Positions 58,318-64,000 of a DNA stretch of 64,000 nucleotides are shown in pieces. The DNA comes from Desemzia sp. RIT 804. GTDB lineage: Bacteria; Bacillota; Bacilli; Lactobacillales; Carnobacteriaceae. A model generated the notes under the pieces. It saw nothing but the letters and a program-made list of their open reading frames with translations, made no database searches and had not been told where the DNA came from. The stretch is taken from assembly GCF_016892605.1 (NCBI RefSeq), contig NZ_JAFEMV010000004.1, positions 248,001 to 312,000 on the forward strand, read 5' to 3'. The position numbers and the translations under genes are program-made. Positions within the stretch are counted from its first letter, which is position 1. Each line of letters begins with the position of its first letter.

Positions 58318-59358
58318 TTATTTAGCGCTCTTTGTAACTGCTTCGTATAGGCCGTTTAGGTATGTTGCTCCTAGTGCGCGGTCGTATAGACCGTATCCTG
58401 GTTTACCAGTTTCGCCCCAGATCATACGTCCGTGATCTGGACGGATAGCCCCAGTAAAGTTGTGGTCGTGTAATGCTTTAACTACTTCATACATATCGAT
58501 TGAACCCATTTCAGATAAGTGAGCTGATTCTTGGAATGATCTTCCGCCAACTAACTTAACGTTACGAGCATGTACAAAGTTTACGCGTTTTTTCTCTAAC
58601 ATATCTCTTAAGATAGCTACTGCATCATTTTTAGGATCTGATGCATAAGAACCAACACATAATGTTACTCCGTTGTATTCACTGTCGTATAATTTGATGA
58701 AACGGTTCAATGCTTCGCCACCTGTAATGATACGAGGTAAGCCAAAGATTGAGTATGGAGGATCATCAGGGTGAATAGCCATTTTTACGCCGGCTTCTTC
58801 AGCAACTGGAATAATTGCTTTGATGAAGTATTCCAAGTTTTCCCATAGTTTTTCTTCGTCTACTTCTTTGTATTCGTCCATTAATTGGTTCATTTCTTCT
58901 GCAGAGTAACTTTCATCCCAACCGGGAAGAGATAATGTACGAGGATCCATTTTATTAACTTCTTCTTCGTCAAAGATCAATGCGTTTGAACCATCTTCTA
59001 ATTCATAAGCTAAATCTGAACGAGTCCAGTCAAAAATAGGCATAAAGTTGTAACAAACAACTGGAATCCCAGCTTTACCAAGGTTACGTAAAGTTTCTTG
59101 GTAGTTTGCAATATATTTATCACGACTTGGTTTACCTAATTTGATGTCTTCATGAACAGGAACACTTTCAATAACAGATAATTCTAAACCAGCGTCTACT
59201 ACTGATTTTTTCAATTCTTCAATTTTGTCTAATGGCCAAGTTTCTCCGACTGGGATATCGTAAATTGCTGAAACAATACCTTTCATGCCAGGGATTTGGC
59301 GAATATATTCTAATGAAATCGGGTCAGATTGCCCATACCATCTAAATGTCATTTCCAT
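58318..59358 (-). CDS. uxuA: mannonate dehydratase
   Basis: UxuA converts D-mannonate to 2-keto-3-deoxygluconate. The protein opens with [24 protein letters not shown], the family start, and carries AIHPDDPP and [11 protein letters not shown] metal-binding segments. At 346 aa it is of normal length. It follows uxaC by 35 bases. A family A element directly follows its stop codon, between it and the SDR gene, and may affect mRNA processing. Confidence 0.95.
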   Translation of the reverse strand: MEMTFRWYGQSDPISLEYIRQIPGMKGIVSAIYDIPVGETWPLDKIEELKKSVVDAGLELSVIESVPVHEDIKLGKPSRDKYIANYQETLRNLGKAGIPVVCYNFMPIFDWTRSDLAYELEDGSNALIFDEEEVNKMDPRTLSLPGWDESYSAEEMNQLMDEYKEVDEEKLWENLEYFIKAIIPVAEEAGVKMAIHPDDPPYSIFGLPRIITGGEALNRFIKLYDSEYNGVTLCVGSYASDPKNDAVAILRDMLEKKRVNFVHARNVKLVGGRSFQESAHLSEMGSIDMYEVVKALHDHNFTGAIRPDHGRMIWGETGKPGYGLYDRALGATYLNGLYEAVTKSAK

Positions 59359-59393
59359 TTTTATAATTCATCTCCTTATATTGTGGGGTTTGT

Positions 59394-60806
59394 TTATTTG
59401 TTTTTTACAAAATAACGGTCTGCATTATTGAAACAAATGTTTTCAACCATTTTTTGCAATAAGTTTTCATCATTAGGGAATTTTCCGTTTTCTACATTTT
59501 CACCAATGTAATTACATAGAATACGACGGAAATACTCATGACGAGGATAAGATACAAAACTACGAGAATCAGTTAGCATACCAACAAAGTGCATCAACAA
59601 TCCGTGATCTGCTAATGTTTCCATTTGTCTCAACATACCTTTTTCAGTATCGTTGAACCACCATCCAGCACCAAATTGGATTTTCCCTTTGATACCTTCC
59701 GCATTATTTTGGAAGTTGGCTGTTGTGCTAGCCACAATATCGTTGTAAAGAGGATTCAAATTGTAAACAATTGTTTTAGGCAATTTTCCTTTTTTAGCCA
59801 TTGCATCTAAAATATTATTCAAGGCATACGCTACATTTGTTTGATCGTTAAGTGAGTCAAAACCTGTATCGGGTCCGATCAATTCAAACATACGGCTGTT
59901 GTTGTTACGAATCGCACCAAAGTGGATCTGCATAGCCCAGTCACGGTCGTAGTAGCATTCACCAAGGTCTGCTAATAGACGCGTCTGGAATTTAGCTGAT
60001 TCTTCAAATGAAACTTCTTTGCCAGCTACTGCTTTTACAAAGATAGCTTCAATTTCTTCATCTGTTGATTCTGCGTAAGCTAACACACCAATACCGTGGT
60101 CAGAAGCAACTGTGCCTCTTTCATCAAAGTAATCGATACGAGCCTCAATAACTTTCATCATTTCTTTATATGAAGTGATCTCATTGGAAGAAACATCTTT
60201 TAATTTGCCAATGAATGCTGTAAATTTTGGTTCTCCAACAGCAAAAGCTTCATCAGGTCTAAAAGAAGGAGCAACTGTTACATCAAAGTTTTCGTCTGCG
60301 CGGATTTGATCATGGTATTCAAGGGAGTCTGTTGGATTATCTGTTGTTCCGACGAAAGTAACATTTGAAGATTTAATCAAAGTTCTAGCTGTTAAGCCGT
60401 TTTCTTTGATTGCTTTGTTTGCCTTATCGTAGACTTCTTTCCAGTTTTCTCCATTTAATTGATCATCAATGTCGAAGTAGCGTTTCAACTCTAAGTGAGT
60501 CCAGTGATACAATGGGTTCCCAATAGTATTTTCTACTGTTTCTGCCCAAGCTTGGAATTTTTCTTCCGAAGTAGCATCTCCAGTAATTTTACGTTCTGGG
60601 ATTCCATTAGCACGCATAGCTCTCCATTTGTAATGGTCGCCTGCTAACCATAATTCAGTTACACTTTGAAATTCATGATCTTCTGCGATTTGTTGCGGGT
60701 CTAAATGACAGTGATAGTCATAGATTGGCAAATTTTTCGCAAAATCATGGTACAAACTTTTTGCTGTATCATTTTGAAGCATAAAATCATCGTGAATAAA
60801 CGACAT
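59394..60806 (-). CDS. uxaC: glucuronate/galacturonate isomerase
   Basis: UxaC isomerises D-glucuronate to D-fructuronate (or galacturonate to tagaturonate). The 470 aa protein starts with the typical NLPIYDYHCHLDPQQIAEDHEF, giving the metal-binding HCH, and contains YNLNP and RSFVSYPRHEYFRRILCN. GAAAGGGGAAAC precedes the ATG. It is the first step of the uronate pathway in this cluster. Confidence 0.96.
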   Translation of the reverse strand: MSFIHDDFMLQNDTAKSLYHDFAKNLPIYDYHCHLDPQQIAEDHEFQSVTELWLAGDHYKWRAMRANGIPERKITGDATSEEKFQAWAETVENTIGNPLYHWTHLELKRYFDIDDQLNGENWKEVYDKANKAIKENGLTARTLIKSSNVTFVGTTDNPTDSLEYHDQIRADENFDVTVAPSFRPDEAFAVGEPKFTAFIGKLKDVSSNEITSYKEMMKVIEARIDYFDERGTVASDHGIGVLAYAESTDEEIEAIFVKAVAGKEVSFEESAKFQTRLLADLGECYYDRDWAMQIHFGAIRNNNSRMFELIGPDTGFDSLNDQTNVAYALNNILDAMAKKGKLPKTIVYNLNPLYNDIVASTTANFQNNAEGIKGKIQFGAGWWFNDTEKGMLRQMETLADHGLLMHFVGMLTDSRSFVSYPRHEYFRRILCNYIGENVENGKFPNDENLLQKMVENICFNNADRYFVKNK

Positions 60807-60923
60807 ACTGTTTCCCCTTTCATAAAAATAAATTTCAACATCAAGTCTATCGGTTCCACTCTGTTCCTATTCAAATCAAAGTGGAATCATCCTATAGATC
60901 TATCATTTTATTTTGAGATAAGA

Positions 60924-61574
60924 TTATTTTGATTTTTTGATTTCTTCGTATTTGTCTGCAAATTCTTTAGCAGCTGTTGTTACACTTTCGTATCCTTCAG
61001 TTGCTACATTTTTAGTTAAGGCACTGCCGATTCCAACAGACCAAGCGCCATTAGCAACCCATGTTGCCATGTTGTCCAAGTTTACGCCGCCGGAAGGCAT
61101 TAATTCAACGTGTGGAATTGGACCGTGTACATCTTTGATGAAGCCAGCACCTAATACGCCGCCTGGGAATACTTTGACAACTTCAACACCTGTTGCCATT
61201 GCATTCGCAACTTCAGTTACTGAACCACAACCTGGTAGGTAAGGGATTGTGTAACGGTTAGACATTGTTGAGATCTCTGGTGAGAAGTTCGGACTTACGA
61301 TGAATTTCGATCCAGCTAAAATAGCAATTCTAGCAGTCACATCATCCATAACTGTTCCAGCACCTACAACCATATCAGTTCCAGCAAATTCTTCCGCTAG
61401 TTTAGCGATTGCTTTTTCTGCACCTGGAGTTGTAAAGGTGACTTCAATATTTTTGATTCCGCCTTTATAGGCCGCTTTAGATATTTCATAAGCATCTTGT
61501 GCTGATTTACCACGAACGACTGCAAATAAATAGTTTTCTTCAAGTTGGTTTAATACATCTCTTTTTAAACTCAT
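60924..61574 (-). CDS. eda: KDPG/KHG aldolase
   Basis: This is a class I aldolase that splits 2-keto-3-deoxy-6-phosphogluconate to pyruvate and glyceraldehyde 3-phosphate. The catalytic Glu is in VEVTFTTPG and the Schiff-base Lys in VVKVFPGGVLG. LMPSGGV binds phosphate. The frame opens at 61631, but AGGAGGTAGGAAG before the ATG at 61574 gives a 216 aa protein of family size. It lies between the transporter and uxaC; KDG kinase, which must supply its substrate, is not seen. Confidence 0.94.
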   Translation of the reverse strand: MSLKRDVLNQLEENYLFAVVRGKSAQDAYEISKAAYKGGIKNIEVTFTTPGAEKAIAKLAEEFAGTDMVVGAGTVMDDVTARIAILAGSKFIVSPNFSPEISTMSNRYTIPYLPGCGSVTEVANAMATGVEVVKVFPGGVLGAGFIKDVHGPIPHVELMPSGGVNLDNMATWVANGAWSVGIGSALTKNVATEGYESVTTAAKEFADKYEEIKKSK

Positions 61575-61635
61575 CTTCCTACCTCCTAAATTAATTCGTC
61601 TCACATTGTGATACTCCGTTTCGTGTTTCAATTAA

Positions 61636-61649
61636 TTATAGCGCTTTTA
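61636..61649 (-). promoter_or_regulatory. weak cre-like site upstream of eda
   Basis: TAAAAGCGCTATAA matches 12 of 14 positions of the CcpA consensus. Confidence 0.3.
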
Positions 61650-61706
61650 TGACCAAATAGTCAATGAATGTTTAAGGAGTTTTTAAATAACGGCTTAAAT
61701 AGAATA

Positions 61707-61746
61707 CCTCGTTTTATTTGCTGTATCACAACTAATTAAAACGAGG
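61707..61746 (-). terminator. hairpin after the GPH transporter gene
   Basis: CCTCGTTTTA pairs perfectly with TAAAACGAGG. The downstream tail on the minus strand is AT-rich, not a clean U-tract. It may partly separate the transporter and eda transcripts. Confidence 0.6.
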
Positions 61747-61824
61747 CTTTATATATAAGCAAAATACCATCTAAATATTAGAACTGCTTTTCAAAAAAGC
61801 AACACTGTTTTAAATTATAAAATT

Positions 61825-63204
61825 TTAAAGTTCGCCTTTATCTGAAAGTTCTTGTATTACTTTTGCATGTCTTTCATCTGTTAACTTATAGAACAATAAG
61901 AAGATGATTGCACTAGCAACACTTAATACTGCTGGAAATAAGAAGTAAACTGATCTCATTCCTGAAAGAGTTTCAACACTTTGTGGTTGGTTAGCTACGT
62001 AACCGATCGCTGTTAAAGCAACACCCGGAATAAATCCGGCGAAGCCTTGGGCTACTTTACGAACAAAGCTATAACCAGAATAAATGATCCCTTCTGTACG
62101 GTTTCCATTTTTCAAGTGGCTGTAATCTACCACGTCGGAAACAAAAGCAAAAGCAACTGTGTTAGCAAAACCTAAAAACACATATGAAAGGAAGTTAACG
62201 ATTAAGAAAGAAATAGTTTCTTCTCCAGTAAAGAAGTAGTTAATAAATTCGAACAATGCAAACCCTGCAGTACCAAAAAGAGCAACATTCTTTTTACCGA
62301 ATTTTTCAACGATTGGTGTAGCAAATAGTACTGATGGAATAATAGCCACTAAGCTAAGCATACTTACTGTACCAACTAAAGCTTCATTTCCTAATGCATA
62401 TTCAAAATAATACAATTGAACACCAGATTTTAAGAACATCGCTCCAATACTTAAAATAGTATAGATAGCTAATACTCCAAATTGTGCGTTGGTCAATAAA
62501 TTCTTGATCGATTTAACTCCGTCACCTTTAACATGAGGTTTTTTAGATACAAAACGTTCTTCAACACCTCTGTAGCAAAGTATGTGACAAACAACTCCCA
62601 GTAAAGCTAAGCCACCAACTACTACAGGGTAGCCGAGAGCAGGATTAGAGAATTGATTTACCATTGGGATTACAATAACACCTGCTACTAAAATTGAAAT
62701 CTGTGCTGCCAAGTTACGAAATACAGCTAATGAAGTACGATCAGCCGCATTTGTTGTCATCGATGAGGATAATGAGCCATAAGGAATATTTACAATTGTG
62801 TAAGCAAGACTCATTAAATTATAAGAAACAAATGCATAAACGATTTTAGCTGTCTCGCCCCAATCGGGAGCTAAGAAAGCCGAAATAGTAGTAAGCGCTA
62901 GAAATCCTGTTCCGTACAAAATAAAGGGCTTAAATTTACCTTTTGAACCTGGCGTTCTTGAGTCAACGTAAGTCCCGGTAAGTGTATCGGTTACTGCATC
63001 AACAAATTTGGTAATTAAGAAAACCATACCACCCCAATAAGGCGATATCCCTAGAACATCTGTATAGAACTTTAGTAAATACAGTTGTGCTACTTGGAAC
63101 ATTAAACCGTTACCAAGATCACCCAAACCATAGGATAATTTTTCTTTTACATCTAACTTGAACGTACTTGCTTGTGCTGCTTCTTTGTGCTGACTTTCTT
63201 GCAT
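61825..63204 (-). CDS. GPH-family sugar:cation symporter (probable hexuronide/uronate transporter)
   Basis: This 459 aa membrane protein has 12 predicted segments and the GPH/MelB features KLSYGLGDLGNGLMFQVAQLYLLKFYTDVLG and FVDAVTDTLTGTYVDSRT near the N-terminus. The GPH group includes the glucuronide transporter UidP/GusB. It leads a cluster whose other genes degrade uronates, so its load is probably glucuronide or free hexuronate. The upstream region holds two cre-like sites. Confidence 0.92.
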   Translation of the reverse strand: MQESQHKEAAQASTFKLDVKEKLSYGLGDLGNGLMFQVAQLYLLKFYTDVLGISPYWGGMVFLITKFVDAVTDTLTGTYVDSRTPGSKGKFKPFILYGTGFLALTTISAFLAPDWGETAKIVYAFVSYNLMSLAYTIVNIPYGSLSSSMTTNAADRTSLAVFRNLAAQISILVAGVIVIPMVNQFSNPALGYPVVVGGLALLGVVCHILCYRGVEERFVSKKPHVKGDGVKSIKNLLTNAQFGVLAIYTILSIGAMFLKSGVQLYYFEYALGNEALVGTVSMLSLVAIIPSVLFATPIVEKFGKKNVALFGTAGFALFEFINYFFTGEETISFLIVNFLSYVFLGFANTVAFAFVSDVVDYSHLKNGNRTEGIIYSGYSFVRKVAQGFAGFIPGVALTAIGYVANQPQSVETLSGMRSVYFLFPAVLSVASAIIFLLFYKLTDERHAKVIQELSDKGEL

Positions 63205-63369
63205 TTTAAATCCTCCTAATTAATCTTTGTCCTAATAGTTTCTATGCATTCAAAACAGCGTAAATAATAAAATTTTTTTACGTTTCTCGCTTTACACTCA
63301 TTCATGCACAAATAAAAATATGAGCTGTTTCTTCCTATAAGTTTTTAAACTAACAATTTCCTTTTTAAT

Positions 63370-63383
63370 TATTAGCGTTTTCA
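63370..63383 (-). promoter_or_regulatory. cre-like site 1 upstream of the GPH transporter
   Basis: TGAAAACGCTAATA matches 13 of 14 CcpA consensus positions; the mismatch is T at position 13. Confidence 0.55.
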
Positions 63384-63509
63384 TAAAAATAAAAAAATAA
63401 TATATCTTCTATCATACATCAATCTAAATTTGCCTTATTCCATACCACCTCTAATTATTATGCTCTTCTTACCCATTTGATTAAACTGAAATATATCATT
63501 CAAAAAACA

Positions 63510-63523
63510 TATTATCGCTTTCA
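63510..63523 (-). promoter_or_regulatory. cre-like site 2 upstream of the GPH transporter
   Basis: TGAAAGCGATAATA matches 13 of 14 positions, with the same T at position 13. It is 140 bases upstream of site 1. Confidence 0.55.
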
Positions 63524-64000
63524 ATTGACTTTTGAAGATTAGTTCACATAAAATAGTATCATCTTTTAGTACCTAGTTCCATATTATGAGACAATTTTCA
63601 ATTTTTAGAAACATTTACAAAAAAAATTCATAAATTTCTCATTTTGTAATTATTTTTCAATCTTTATAGTAGTTTCTTTTATTTGAACAAAAGTTAATTG
63701 GTATAGTAATTTTATAATTGAGAGGAGGAAGGATCTAGAATTTCTCCCCTCATCGTGCTGAATTGAGCATTCAAAAAAGAAAATCTTTAGACTTTTTCAA
63801 TATTTGTTTACTAATTGGCACAAAGGTTTTTCGCAATCGGTTTCTTATTAATAAAAGCACTTTTTGCCTGTTTTTATTTTGATTAAGTAGTTCTTCACAA
63901 ACTGAGACTATAGTAATTCAATGACTATTTCAGATAATAGGTCTAGTTGTACTCATATTCATTCTCCATCACTAGAAGCTGTCACAAATAGTTCATATGT

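Larger units (their letters stand above)
63205..64000. other. right-end intergenic region with regulatory sites
   Basis: This is an AT-rich region upstream of the GPH transporter gene. Two sites, TGAAAACGCTAATA (63383-63370) and TGAAAGCGATAATA (63523-63510), lie here. No convincing gene is seen. At the very end a minus-strand frame finishes with YELFVTASSDGE and a TGA at 63961-63959; it might be the 3' end of the next gene but is too short to judge. Confidence 0.5.

Noticed and set aside
63959-64000. Partial minus-strand gene at the right edge
   Set aside because: Only 13 codons are visible (ending YELFVTASSDGE), too little to support a gene call.
63896-64000. Plus-strand frame open to the window end (from an ATG at about 63921)
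   Set aside because: No ribosome binding site and no recognisable sequence in about 26 codons.

Overview
The window is about 64 kb of low-GC Gram-positive (Firmicutes, Lactobacillales) chromosome. The evidence is the metG-tatD-rnmV-rsmA order, a tyrosyl T-box, GntR/YtrA-type control, catabolite-responsive (cre-like) sites, LplA/LplB-type sugar transporters and strong AGGAGG ribosome binding sites. The protein style suggests Carnobacteriaceae/Enterococcaceae, most likely a Carnobacterium-like organism; this is inference and no database was searched. I saw no rRNA, tRNA, CRISPR array, prophage or insertion sequence.

Layout. 1-4.8 kb: a housekeeping cluster on the minus strand (metG, tatD, rnmV, rsmA). 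5.7-8.8 kb: a CUT1 sugar ABC transporter. 9.1-10.3 kb: a small membrane protein and a Cof-type phosphatase. 10.6-13.7 kb: a second CUT1 transporter on the plus strand, facing a GH31 alpha-glucosidase (14.1-16.6 kb). 16.6-18.4 kb: a luciferase-like oxidoreductase and a metallo-beta-lactamase-fold hydrolase. 18.5-21.7 kb: a YtrA-type GntR/ABC operon under three identical operators. 21.8-23.4 kb: tyrS with a T-box leader. 23.7-25.8 kb: an acetyltransferase and an amidase.

26.0-53.0 kb is the centrepiece: a contiguous N-glycan/glycopeptide dismantling locus, entirely on the minus strand. In transcription order it holds GH20; then GH20, a lipoprotein, GH29 and GH13; then a DUF624 protein and a YesS-type AraC regulator; then an LplB/LplC/LplA-type ABC transporter followed by GH125, GH1, GH38, GH92, GH2, glycosylasparaginase and an M20 dipeptidase. 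None of the enzymes has a visible signal peptide, so intact glycans or glyco-amino acids are probably imported by the transporter and taken apart in the cytoplasm, down to the GlcNAc-Asn bond. cre-like sites at two promoters suggest CcpA control.

53.3-63.2 kb: an NmrA-like reductase, a DUF896 pseudogene with one in-frame stop, and a hexuronate catabolic cluster (GPH-family transporter, KDPG aldolase, uxaC, uxuA, a fructuronate-reductase-type SDR, a HAD phosphatase and a GH3 hexosaminidase). KDG kinase and the pathway regulator are not in view.

Two intergenic repeat families stand out. Family A (about 120 bp) is a long hairpin that sits in the same orientation directly after the stop codons of metG, GH31, tyrS and uxuA. 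Its stem arms differ between copies but are compensated within each copy. Family B (about 145 bp) is an array of six alternating half-sites on a regular 35/16-base spacing (51-base unit), found three times. I know of no named element matching either family. All three CUT1-type transporters lack an ATPase gene in the window, which implies a shared MsmK-type ATPase elsewhere.
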